Assembly: GCF_042477335.2 (NCBI RefSeq)
Contig: NC_091255.1
Location: 36,372,501 to 36,436,500 of the forward strand
Length of the DNA: 64,000 nucleotides
DNA from: Ovis canadensis
Taxonomy: Eukaryota > Chordata > Mammalia > Artiodactyla > Bovidae
Direction: 5' to 3'
The notes beneath the pieces were generated by a model. That model made no database searches and had not been told where the DNA came from. It was given only the letters and a program-made list of their open reading frames with translations. The position numbers were made by a program, and so were the translations under genes. Shown here one piece after another: positions 35,546 through 47,600 of the stretch. Position 1 is the stretch's first letter, and every line of letters begins with the position of its first letter.

Positions 35546-38500
35546 CAGTTCAGTTCAGTCGCTCAGCTGTGTCCGACTCTTTGCGACCCCATGAATCGCA
35601 GCAGGCCAGGCCTCCCTGTCCTTTATCAACTCCCGGAGTTTACCCAAATTCATGTCCATCGAGTCGGTGGTGCCATCTAGCCATCTCCTCCTCTGTCATC
35701 CCCTTCTCCTCCTGCCCACAATTCCTCCCAGCATCAGGGTCTTCTCCAATGAGTCAACTCTCTGCATGAGGTGGCCAAAGTATTGGAGTTTCAGCTTTAG
35801 CATCAGTCCTTTCAATGAACATCCAGGACTGATCTCCTTTAGGAAGGACTGGTTGGATCTCCTTGCAGTCCAAGGGACTCTAGAGAATCTTCTCCAACAC
35901 CACTGTTCAAAAGCATCAATTCTTCAGCGCTCAGCTTTCTTCACTGTCCAATGCTCACATCTCTACATGACCACAGGAAAAACCATAGCCTTGACTAGAC
36001 GGACCTTTGTTGGCAAAGTAATGTCTCTACTTTTTAATATGCTATCTAGGTTGGTCATAACTTTCCCTCTAAGGAGTAAGCATCTTTTAATTTCATGGCT
36101 GCAATCACCATCTGCAGTGATTTTGGAGCCCTCCAAAATAAAGTCTGACACTGTTTCCCCTGTTTCCCCATCTATTTCCCATGAAGTGATGGGACCGGAT
36201 GCCATGATCTTCATTTTCTGAATGTTGAGCTTTAAGCCAGCGTTTTCATTCTCCTCTTTCACTTTCATCAAGAGGCTTTTTAGCTCCTCTTCACTTTCTG
36301 CCATAAGGGTGGTTTCATCTGCATATCTGAGGTTATTAATATTTCTCCTGGCAATCTTGACTCCAGCTTGTGCTTTCTCCAGCCCAGCGTTTCTCATGAT
36401 ATACTCTGCATATAAGTTAAATAAGCAGGGTGACAATATACAGCCTTGACGTACTCCTTTTCCTAATTGGAACCAGTTCCATGTCCAGTTCTAACTGTTG
36501 CTTCCTGACCTGCGTACAGGTTTCTCAAGAGGCAGGTCAGGTGGTCTGGTATGCCCATCTCTTTCAGAATTTTCCACAGTTTATTGTGATCCACACAGTC
36601 AAAGGCTTTGGCATAGTCAATAAAGCAGAAATAGATGTTTTTCTGGAACTCTCTTGCTTTTTCAATGATCCAGCAGATGTTGGCAATTTGATCTCTGGTT
36701 CCTCTGCCTTTTCTAAAACCAGCTTGAACATCAGGAATTTCACGGTTCACGTATTGCTGAAGCCTGGCTTGGAGAATTTTGAGCATTACTCTACTAGCGT
36801 GTGAGATGAGTGCAATTGTGCAGTAGTTTGAGCATTCTTTGGTATTGCCTTTCTTTGGGATTGGAATGAAAACTGACCTTTTCCAGTCCTGTGGCCACTG
36901 CTGAGTTTTCCAAATTTGCTGGCATATTGAGTGCAGCACTTTTACAGCATCATCTTTCAGGATTTGAAATAGCTCAACTGGAATCACCTCCACTAGCTTT
37001 GTTCATAGTGATGCTTTCTAAGGCCCACTTGACTTCACAGTCCAGGATGTCTGGCTCTAGATGAGTGATCTCACCATCATGATTACCTGGGTTGTGAAGA
37101 TCTTTTTTGTACAGTTCTTCTGTGTATTCTTGCCAATTCTTCTTAATATCTTCTGTTTTTGTTAGGGCCCTACCATTTCTGTCCTTTATCGAGCCCATCT
37201 GTGCATGAAATGTTCCCTTGGTGTCTCTAATTTTCTTGAAGAGATCTCTAGTCTTTCCCATTCTGTTGTTTTCCTCTATTTCTTTGCATTGATCACTGAA
37301 GAAGACTTTCTTATCTCTCCTTGCTATTCTTTGGAACTCTGCATTCAGACACTTATATCTTTCTTTTTCTCCTTTGTTTTTCACTTCTTTTCACAGCTAT
37401 TTGTAAGTCCTCCTCAGCCATTTTGCTTTCTTGCATTTCTTTTCCATGGGGATGGTCTTGATTTCTGTCTCCTGTACAATGTCACGAACCTCCGTCCATA
37501 GTTCATCAGGCATTCTGTCTATCAGATCTAGTCCCTTAAATCTATTTCTCACTTCCACTGTAAGGGATTTGATTTAGGTCATACCTGAATGTTCTAGTGG
37601 TTTTCCCTCCTTTCTTCAATTTAAGTCTGAAGTTGGCAATAAGGAGCTCATGATCTGAGCCACAGTCAGCTCCTGGTCTTGTTTTTGCTGACTCTGTAGA
37701 GCTTCTCCATCTTTGGCTGCAAAGAATATAATCAATCTGATTTTGGTGTTGGCCATCTGGTGATGTGCATGTGTAGAGTCTTCTCTTGTGTTGTTGGAAG
37801 AGGGTGTTTGCTATGACTGGTGCGTTCTCTTGGCAAAACTCTATTAGCCTTTGCCCTGCTTCATTCCGTACTCCAAGGCCAAATTTGCTTGTTACTCCAG
37901 GTGATGGAATTCCAGTTGAGCTGTTTCAAATCCTGAAAGATGATGCTGTGAAAGTGCTGCACTCAATATGCCAACAAGTTTGGAAAACTCAGCAGTGGTC
38001 ACAGGACTGGAAAAGGTCAGTTTTCATTCCAATTCCAAAGAAAGGCAATGCCAAAGAATGCTCAAACTATCGCACGATTGCACTCATCTCACGTGCTAGT
38101 AAAGTAATGCTCAAAATTCTCCAAGCCAGGCTTCAGCAATATGTGAACTGTGAACTCCCTGATATTCAAGCTGGTTTTAGAAAAGGCAGAGGAACCAGAG
38201 ATCAAATTACCAACATCCGCTGGACCATTGAAAAAGCAAGAGAGTTTCAGAAAAACATCTATTTCTGCTTTATTGACTATGCCAAAGCCTTTGACTGTGT
38301 GGATCACAATAAACTGTGGAAAATTCTGAAAGAGACCACCTAAGCTGCCTCTTGAGAAATCTGTATGCATGTCAGGAAGCAACAGTTAGAACTGGACATG
38401 GAACAACAGACTGGTTCCAAATAGGAAAAGAAGTACATCAAGGCTGTATATTGTCACCCTGCTTATTTAACTTATATGCAGAGTATATCATGAGAAACGC

Positions 38501-39647
38501 CGGGATGGAAGAAACACAAGCTGGAATCAAGATTGCCAGGAGAAATATTAATAACCTCAGATATGCAGATGACACCACCCTTATGGCAGAAAGTGAAGAG
38601 GAGCTAAAAAGCCTCTTGATGAAAGTGAAAGAGGAGAGTGAAAAAGTTGGCTTAAAGCTCAACATTCAGAAAATGAAGATCATGGCATCCGGTCCCATCA
38701 CTTCATGGGAAATAGATGGGGAAACAGGGGAAACAGTGTCAGACTTTATTTTGGAGGGCTCCAAAATCACTGCAGATGGTGACTGTAGCCATGAAATTAA
38801 AAGACGCTTACTCCTTGGAAGAAAAGTTATGATCAACCTAGATAGTATATTCAAAAGCAGAGACATTACTTTGCCGACTAAGGTCCGCCTGGTCAAGGCC
38901 ATGGTTTTTCCTGTGGTCATGTATGGATGTGAGAGTTGGACTGTGAAGAAGGCTGAGCGCTGAAGAATTGATGCAGTTTTAACTGTGGTGTTGGAGAAGA
39001 CTCTTGAGGGTCCCTTGGACTACAAGGAGATCCAACCAGTCCATTCTGAAGGAGATCAACCCTGGGATTTCTTTGGAAGGAATGATGCTAAAGCTGAAGC
39101 TCCAGTACTTTGGCCACCTCATGCGAAGAGTTGACTCATTGGAAAAGACTCTGATGCTGGGAGAGATTGGGGGCAGGAGGAGAAGGGGACGACCCAGGAT
39201 GAGATGGCTGGATGGCATCACGTACTTGATGGATATGAGTCTGAGTGAACTCCGGGAGATGGTGATGTGCAGGGAGGCCTGGTGTGCTGCGATTCATTGG
39301 GTCGCAAAGAGTCTGACACAACTGAGCGACTGAACTGAACTGAACTGAACCAGGTGTTTCTTGACTTCCTACTTTTGCATTCCAGTCTCCTATAATGAAA
39401 AGGACATCTTTTTTGGGTGTTAGTTCTAAAAGGTCTTGTAGATCTTCATAGAACCATTCAACTTCAGCTTCTTCAGCATTACTGGTTGGGGCATAGGCTC
39501 GGATTACCATGATATTGAATGGTTCACCTTGGAAATGAACAGAGATCATTTTGTCGTTTTTGAGATTGCACCCAAGTACTGCATTTTGGACTCTTTTGTT
39601 GAACATGATGGCTACTCCATTTCTTCTAAGGGATTCCTGCCCACAGG
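35546..39647 (-). mobile_element. BovB LINE interrupted by a second BovB
   Basis: A minus-oriented BovB with its 3' tail at 35546. RT sequence runs through about 37385, linker and endonuclease sequence to 37903, and the endonuclease resumes from 39351 until it stops at about 39647 (around the YYCRQESLRRNG position of the family). The element was split by a plus-oriented BovB at 37904-39349. Removing the insert and one copy of CCAGGTG restores continuity with the intact BovB at 12950. The frame is broken in several places. Confidence 0.95.
37904..39349 (+). mobile_element. BovB LINE, 5'-truncated, nested in an opposite BovB
   Basis: Starts within the RT domain (GIPVELFQILKDDAV), contains FRKGRGTRDQ, FIDYAKAFDCV and YADD, and ends in the short tandem tail CTGAACTGAACTGAACTGAAC. 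Seven-base target-site duplication CCAGGTG at 37897-37903 and 39350-39356. One frame disruption lies near 38335. It is younger than the element it entered. Confidence 0.96.
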
Positions 39648-39762
39648 TGGCCTATGGGAACTTAATTCCCCAACCGGGGATTGAAACTGCATCTTCGACA
39701 GTGAAAGCACAGAGCCCCAACCACTGGACCACTGTTAGGCACTGGACCGCCAGGGATTTCTC
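39648..39762 (-). mobile_element. CHR-type SINE
   Basis: Inverted B box (GGGGATTGAAACTGC) and inverted head (ACTGGACCGCCAGGGATTTC). It abuts the 5' end of the BovB. Confidence 0.8.
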
Positions 39763-39769
39763 AGTTGTT

Positions 39770-39890
39770 ATTATTTTTTGGCCGTGCCATACACCTTGCA
39801 GTCTCTTAGTTCCCCAACCAGGGATTGAACCCAGGCCCCAGCACTGAAAGCACAGAGTGCTAACCAGTGGACTACCAAGGAATCCACACC
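39770..39890 (-). mobile_element. CHR-type SINE
   Basis: T-rich start, GGCCGTGCCATACACCTTG body, inverted B box (AGGGATTGAACCCAGG), and head ending CTACCAAGGAATCC. Confidence 0.85.
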
Positions 39891-40079
39891 TCCCCTGCCA
39901 TTCAGTTATCTTTAAATGTTGAAGTTGCAAACCTAATAAAGACATTCCTATTTTAGTGAAAACCAAAAGCAGGATTTGTTTGGCTGCACATGTGCATTTA
40001 GCTCGATAGGGTCTCTGAGGCACTCTTATAGAGGTTTCCTCTTCCTGGAACCCGGCAAGCATCCAGAGGTGAGGGCTGG

Positions 40080-40099
40080 GAGATTGGATGTCTGGTCCT

Positions 40100-40131
<32 letters not shown>

Positions 40132-40172
40132 GAGAGGCTGAATGTCTGGCCCTGGGTTTGTGTGTGTGTGTG
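40080..40172 (+). repeat. (GT)n microsatellite within a duplicated unit
   Basis: A pure GT run at 40101-40130 and a shorter one at about 40158-40171. The stretches before them (GGATGTCTGGTCCTG and TGAATGTCTGGCCCTGGG) are similar, so the whole looks like two units of a small tandem repeat. Confidence 0.9.
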
Positions 40173-42169
40173 CGGCATAAGCAGGCACTTGGGTGTGGGC
40201 AAAGACCGCCAGAGTTCCTCACTGCCCCCCCTGCCTCTTCTTCCCACTCCCCATCTTCCCAGGATGGGATGTGGCTCATTCCACCCCCTCTGCTGTTCTT
40301 ATGACACATACAGAGCCCTGGGAACTCTTTAATCACAAAGCAAATTACAGGTGAGAGGGGATCTCCTCCACCCCCGCCCACACTCCCAGGGGTACTGACT
40401 CCCAGCCAATCAACATCAAAACCTCCCAATGGGACCTGGAGAGTCATGGGGCTGGGATCTTGAGAGACAGGGACTGAGAATGGGGAGCAGGCAGGGGGCT
40501 CAGCCAAGGGCATACCCACCTGGGGAGTACCAAGACCTCCCCACTAATTCCCACAACTGCATGTGCCACCTTCTTCCTCCTTTACACACACACACTCTCC
40601 CAACACAATGGCTGGGTGGGGCTGAGGAACCGGCTTCCTTTGCAGAGATCTGAATCTGGGCCCACAGTTCCCGCCCCAGAAACACAGGAACAGACACACT
40701 CAGAGACCCGGCCTCACATTCCTTGCTCCAAGGGGCAGGCGGGACAGGCTGAAAATAGAAACTGCTTCCAAAGAGATAAAGGTAAATTCAGGGAGTGCTA
40801 CTGCAGAGTTAGGGAGGGGGCAACTGGGGTAGGGATGGGGTTCTGTGGTGTGAAATGATGGGCTGGCTCACACCAAGGAGACAGGCTGGATACTGAAGGG
40901 ATGGGCCGTCTTGTAAGGTGTGGGAGAGATGGTCAGACACGCTGTCAAGGGACACACACACCACACCACAGCAACCCAGGGGTGTCTGGAGCCCATGCTC
41001 TACCTCAAGCCCAGCCAGGGCCACGGTCACCCCATCCTGACCCCACCCCTGTCCAGCCTGGGCCCCCACGATCCCCCTGTCCATGCAGCAGTGTGGACCC
41101 AGGACAGAACATGTGGGTACACGACAGTCCACTCTCCAGGCCTGAGGTTCACCCTTTCCGCAGACTCTGTTATCCTTGGAAACCTGGCATTCGGGGTCCC
41201 TCACATCTTCCAGAGCCCCGGTGTGCGCATGTGGAGTGTGGTGTGGTTGGGGGGGGGGTGTCCGGTTGGGAGGAGGATCCGATTCCTGTTTCCTGCTCCT
41301 ACTCACTCAGCCCCGGGAGGTGACCGAGAGTGGAGAGGACTTGAGGGTGAGTGCTTGGGCCGAGTACCTGGGTCCCTGAGAGAGGCCTGAGTGGGGGGTG
41401 GGGGAAGGAAGTAAGGGCAGATACCTGAGGGGGCAGGGATCCCGGAGGGGGCAAGGCTGGGGAGGAGCTGGCCAGCTGGCGAGGCTACTGCCTGGGTCAC
41501 CTAAGGAGCTTCCTGCCAGAACACAGAGGCCATTGAGCCGCGAGACTCGCGGTCTACAGCCCGCAGCCCCCACCCCGCATCATTTCTCAGAAACCGATCT
41601 GGGGCTTAGAGGGACCTGACTCTCCTGCTGACTCCACAAGATAATTTGGGGGCACAGGTCTTCCCGCTCTGACCCTTCAGCCTTCTCAGGCTTACAGGAG
41701 GAAGCAAGCCCATGCCCCAGCATCTTGCCCAACTGGTCCTCACCTTCAGTCTGATCTGATCTCCTTCCTCATCACACTCTGGGCATCCTGGCAGGATCCA
41801 GGCTTCTACCCACTGGGGCCTCTCTCCTGGACCAGGTGGGGAGCAAGGAGGCAGACAGGGATGAGGATGGGGCAGGAGAGACCATGCCCGGGGCCTCCTG
41901 GTCTCCTGGGGTCAGAGGCTCCAGGAATCTTCATGGCAGGAAAAGGAGACTAAAAATAATCCGGAAAGGGAGAGTCCGGAGAGAGGAACTGGGAAATGGG
42001 GGGCGGAGGGCCCGCAGGAGCAGGGAAGCTGTGATGCGGCCCAGGCACACACAGAACATATGCTCCACAGAGAAAGAACAGAACACACACCCAACACCCC
42101 CATCTCACTCACCCCATACATCGTGTACCCCGCACTCCCAGTTTGTACCGCATACGATAGATACACCTT
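40173..42169. other. GC-rich region upstream of ARHGEF15, no coding exon seen
   Basis: The region probably contains the ARHGEF15 promoter and a noncoding first exon, because the first coding exon has an upstream acceptor. I could not place the transcription start or the donor. A G-run lies near 41250. Open frames here overlap one another and show no family resemblance. Confidence 0.4.
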
Positions 42170-42336
42170 TTTTTTTTTCCCCAAATATTTATTTGGGCCA
42201 GATCAAGGTCTTAAGCTGCAGCACACAAACTCTTAGCTGAGGCATGTAGGATCTAATTTCCTGATCAGGTATCGAATAGGGGCCCCGTGTACTGGGAGCG
42301 TGGAGTGTTAGACACTGGCTGGTCAGGGAAGTCCCA
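42170..42336 (-). mobile_element. CHR-type SINE upstream of ARHGEF15
   Basis: A T-run, a diverged inverted body, an inverted B-box-like block (CAGGTATCGAATAGGGGC), and head ending CTGGTCAGGGAAGTCCC. Confidence 0.75.
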
Positions 42337-42881
42337 ATAGATACGCTCCTGAAACACAGCATCCAACACCTGGTTCATATATTAATAGCAGCAGCAGCAG
42401 CGCATACACGCCATGTCCATGCGTGGACACACACACACACACGTTCACAACACATACTACTGACACGGAACACAATTCCTCAGGTAGACACTTGGCTGCA
42501 TGCCTTATTTCCCTTGCTGATCCAGTCCTCTTGTGCTCCTCTCCCAACTTGGGTCTCGATCCAGGTGCCCCCTCTCTGGCTTCTGTCTCCTCTGGCCTGA
42601 CTGTGACAGCAGAGGTCAAAAGATGGAGCAAGATGGAGGCTGGGGGATGAGGGGGTGGCATTTCAGAGTTCTCAGGAAATGGAATAAGAATTGAGAGGTA
42701 ACAAGAGAAGACAGTGGAAATAGGGAGGGAGGAGAGGAAGTGCCCCCACCTCTACTCCTGAGCCTAAAATCTCGGCTCATTTGCCTGCAGATATTTCTGC
42801 TCAAAGGTCTCTGTCTACTTGCAGGAGTGTGGGGGGCGCAAAGGGCACTAAGGGTCTCTCTTTCTGCCCCCTCTTCCTCAG

Positions 42882-42930
42882 GGGATGACTCCAGCAGTGT
42901 ACCCCACTCCTTGGAAGAGCTCAGAGGAAG
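42882..42930 (+). other. ARHGEF15: 5' UTR part of first coding exon, with upstream ATG
   Basis: The acceptor CTCTTCCTCAG ends at 42881. The 49 noncoding bases contain an ATG at 42885 that opens a frame to 43085, out of frame with and overlapping the main start at 42931. Confidence 0.7.
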
Positions 42931-44561
42931 ATGTCAGCCCAGTCTCTTCCGGAAGCAACACCCCCCACCCAGAAGCCCCCTCGGATCATCCGCCCCCGCC
43001 CCCCTTCTCGCGCCCGGGCTACCCAGTCCCCAGGGCCCCACCACAACGGCTCCTCTCCACAAGAATCTCCCCTCACTGCCAATGAGGCACCAACCCCCAT
43101 GTGCACCCCCATGTTCTGGGAGCCCCCGGCCCCATCTCTCAAGCCCCCCGCCCTTCTGCCCCCATCAGCTTCTAAAGCCAGCCTCGACTCCCAGACTTTT
43201 CCAGACTCGTCTTCCAACACCCCCAGCCCAGTGTCCCGGCGCTCCATCTCTCCAGAGCCTGCTCCCCGGTCTCCAGTCCCCCCACCCAAACCCTCTGGGT
43301 CACCCCGCATGGCTCTGCCCCTGCTCCCCACGACCCAGGTCCCCGACCAGGATGGCTCTGCCTCGGCCCCAGGCACTGTGCGCAGACTGGCTGGCAAGTT
43401 CGAATGGGGGACTGAAGGCAGAGTCCAGGCTGCAGACACTCTGGAGCCAAGTCCCCCAGGGGGAGTGGATGCGAATGGGGAGAGAGAGACTCCCCAGGGC
43501 AACCTCACTGGGAGTGGGTCTCAGGAGAACGGCACTCCAGGTAAGCTGGGCTGGGTTCAATCCAGCTCCTCTTTTTCGTTCTCAGGGCTTTATGATTTTT
43601 TTTGGAGGGGTGGGGTTACACCCCGGGGGTGTAACCAGGGATTGAACCCATGCCTCCTGCATTGGAAGTGCAGAGTCCTAACACTAAACTGCCAGGCAAG
43701 TCCCTTAGATTGGGTACTTTAAGAGGCTTCTTTTTAAAAATGGATTCCATACTTCGAAAATCTGGTTTTAATACTTCTGGGGCTTTGAAGAGAGCCTGGA
43801 GGTGAGAGATGCCTAGTACTGACCTCCAGTTCCTGCTGCCTGTGCAGGTTAAGGGGAGGGAGGAGGCCTGGGGAGGGGGGCTGTCCTAAGGAGGCCCCTG
43901 TCTCCCACAGGTGCTGGGCTGGCCTGCCCTCCCTGCTGCCCCTGTGTCTGCCACGTGGGCCGGCCTGGCCTGGAGCTCCGATGGGTACCTGTGGGGGGCT
44001 ATGAGGATGGCCCCAGGGTCCCGTGCCGGGCCTCCCCACTGCGGGCCTCCCGCTCCCGCCCCAGCCCTTCAAGCCTCAGCCACCCCCCAGTCGTCCTCAC
44101 ATCCTACCGCTCCACTGCTGAGCGCAAACTCCTGCCACCCCTCAAACCCCCTAAACCAACTCGGGTCAGACAGGACATCACCGTCTCTGGGGAGCCCCCA
44201 CAGCCTGATCTCGATTCGCCCTCTGAAGATGGAATCCAAAGAGGTACAGGACTGGAGGGATGGGCCTCAGGGCTGGGAAGAGACTGGGTGGAGGTGTACC
44301 GTTCTAAACACCAACTCACTACAACCCCCGACAAGCCCTGGGCTTCTTGTTCCTCCACCAGCTGCTGCTCCGGGGCTGACAGTTGTAGTTTCTATAGTAA
44401 CAGTCTTTGCTGGGCTGGGGTCGGGAGTCCTGGGCTGATGATTCTTCACTTTGGGTTCTCTCTTAGGGGACAGTCCTGATGGTGCTCCTCAGAATGATTC
44501 TCCAGCCACCACGGAGGGCAGGTACTGAACACCTAGATACTCCTTCCTGAAAACAGACTAA

Positions 44562-44601
<40 letters not shown>

Positions 44602-47600
44602 CGCTAAGTCACTTTGGTCATGTCTGACTACTGTAACCCAGAAGCCTGCCAGGCTCCTCTCTCCATGGGAGTCTCCAGGCAAGAATACTGGAGTGGGTTG
44701 CCACGCCCTCCTCCAGGGGATTTTCCCACCCCAGGGATGGAACCTAAGTCTCTTTAAGTCTCCTGCACTGGCATGCAGTTCTTTACCACTAGTGCCACCT
44801 GGGAAGCCCAGACTAAACTTTGGGTCCACCTAAATCCCATCCCGAGCATGGAGTGAAGAAGGGCTGGGCCTCTAAGGTCAAGCAGCCCCAGTTTCTAACC
44901 CCAGCTTTGTCCCTTATCAGCTACGTGACCTCAAACATTCACTTAACCTTTCTGGGTCTCAGCCTCCTCACCTGTGAAATTGGGGTAAACATACCAAATA
45001 CTTAATAAGTTGCTGGGGTCTGATACTGGTGAAGAGTCAGGCCCATACTAAGTCATTTAAGTTGCCCCACTTTGAGCCCCTATTGAAATTATTGTCCACA
45101 AATCCATGTGGCAAGCAGGAAGATTTCTCCTGTGTTACCTGGGCCCATCAGTTCTTTTACCACCATCATCAGAGTTAATCTGAGACCATCCATTTATTCA
45201 GCATTTACTGGAGTTTAGTCTCCTGGGTTTTCACTGTGGGTGAATGGGTGTGCGGTGGTGCTGATGACCAGAACAGAGTGGGGGGAGGCGTGACAGCTGG
45301 AGCTGAGTTGCACTGAGGCACATACAGGACATTCCAGACAGTGGTCCTTCCATGAAAGCCCTGGAGATGGAGGCTCGAAGCGTCCAGTGCCCAAAGGTTG
45401 AGATAACAGGAATGCACAGGGCCCACTTAGGGCCTCACATACCACAGGCACATAAAAGGAGCTGGGGTTTGGCTAGGGTCCCTACATACGACCTGGACGT
45501 CGTTTGTGTACCCCTGCACAGTATCATGTGAATAGTTGTGTTTTGAGGAACTCCATCCCTTTCTCTTTCCGCAGGGAGGAAGAGGAGCTGGAGGAGCTGA
45601 AGGAGCAGAACTGGGAGCTGCCCCTGCAGGATGGTGAGGGCTGCTGGACCCCGGGGTGCCTGCTGGGACCGGCTAGGCGGGGCACAGGACTTCCCTGACG
45701 TGCCTCCTCTGCTCTCCAGAACCGCTTTACCAGACCTACCGCGCAGCAGTGCTGTCAGAGGAGCTGTGGGGGGTCGGTGAGGACGGGGGTCCCGCTTCAG
45801 GAAACGCTGGGGAAGCTCCCACCTTCGCCCGTCCGCCGGGCCCTCGGAACACGCTGTGGCAGGAGCTTCCGGCTGTGCGAGCCAGCGGCCTCCTGGACAC
45901 CCTGAGTGCCCAGGAGCGGCGGATGCAGGAGGTGGGCGTCCCTGGGCTCAGGTGCTGGGCACGGAGGGGAGGAGCTTGGGCCCCAGGCCCAGGCTGGGAG
46001 CTGGGCTTTCCATTCTCAGCCTGCGCATCCTCCTTAGAGCCTGTTCGAGGTGGTGACGTCGGAGGCCTCATACCTGCGCTCCCTGCGGCTGCTGACCGAC
46101 ACCTTCGTGCTGAGCCAGCCGCTCCGGGACACACTCACCCCCCGCGATCACCACACCCTCTTCTCCAACGTGCAGCGAGTCCAGGGAGTCAGTGAGCGGT
46201 CAGTGGGGTCCCCACCTTTCTGCTGGGCAAGCCTGGTGTCGGGGGAAAGCACGGCTTCTCAGCTCTGTCTCCGAGGCCTCCCCTCCCGGGCCCAGCTCTT
46301 CCCTCCAGAAGTCAGGGGCGCGGGAAGCGGCACCCCAGGCTCTCTGCCCCGCCTCCAGTGCGTGTTCCCCACTCCCGCAGTTTTCTGGGGAAGTTACTGT
46401 CCCGGGTGCGCGCTTCCCCCCACATCCGTGACCTGTGCGACGTGGTGCACGCGCATGCCGTGGGGCCTTTCTCCGTGTACGTGGACTATGTGCGGAACCA
46501 GCAGTATCAGGAGGAGACCTACAGCCGCCTGATGTGAGTGTAGTAGAGGAAGGGTCACCCTGCGGGAGGAAGCCGGGGTACAGGGGCAGGGTCCAATCCA
46601 GCCAGACGCCAGCCTGCGCCTGCCTCCGTAGGGACACAAACGTTCGCTTCTCCGCGGAGCTGCGGCGGCTGCAGAGCCTTCCCAAGTGCCAGCGCCTCCC
46701 GCTGCCCTCCTTCCTGCTCCTGCCCTTTCAGCGCATCACGCGGCTCCGCATGCTGCTGCAGGTACCGCGTCCTGCCCTGGGCCCTTTTCGGTTCCACCAG
46801 CCCTGATGGGAAACTCTCCTCAGGGGCCTCCTGCTCCGCCACCGCCAGTTCCCGCCCCACCAGAAACACAGCAAACCCCTAAGTTAGGACTCAAAATCGG
46901 GGGCCCTCCATCTAGGACACCCCCACCCCCAAGCCCTACCTGGAGTTACCCAAACGTTTCAAGAAGCGGTCTGGTGCAGGGGAAGAGCCTCTGGCTAGAG
47001 ACCTGAGTTCTGGTCTTAGCTCTGCTGCTAACTGGCTGAGCCATTCTGGGCAAGCCCCCTTTTCTCTCTCCAGGTGAATGTGGTGAGTGGTTTTTGAGGT
47101 CTTCTCGGGCCATATCTTTGACTGTATGCCTTCCCAGTGGAGATGATATCTCCAAGGAGGCAGAAACTCCTCCTTTGAGGGGTAAAAACATCTTAAATAT
47201 TCCACTGGTTGTGGTACTCCAGAAGGCCAGAGTACCTAAATAGATATACAGTGTATCAATGGTATTAAAATTTCATGGTGGGGGGGCAGTGTCTAAATAG
47301 GCTCCTTAGAGGGGTGATACTGAAAAAAGTGGTGAGAAACACTCTTCTACTGTAGAGAAGAAAATTCTCCCTGAACCAAGTCACCCAGTGTGAGGATCTC
47401 AAGGTGAAGAGTCCTCAATTATGTTTCCAGTGTCTTAATGTCTTATTCAGCTTTATATAGGAGCTGCCCTGCTGGCTCAGTGGTAAGCAATCCCCCTGCC
47501 AATGCAGGAGACATGGGTTTAATCCCTGGGTCAGGAAGATCCCCTGGAGGAGGAAATGGCAACCCACTCCAGTATTCTTGCTGGGATAATCCCATGGACA

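Noticed and set aside
39652-40519. Frames encoding His-Thr runs
   Set aside because: These are translations of the (GT)n microsatellites; the same applies at 53234-53567 and 42423-42650.
42740-43645. 301-codon frame overlapping the ARHGEF15 first coding exon
   Set aside because: It is a different frame over a GC-rich, proline-rich exon. The frame from 42931 matches the family and joins all later exons.
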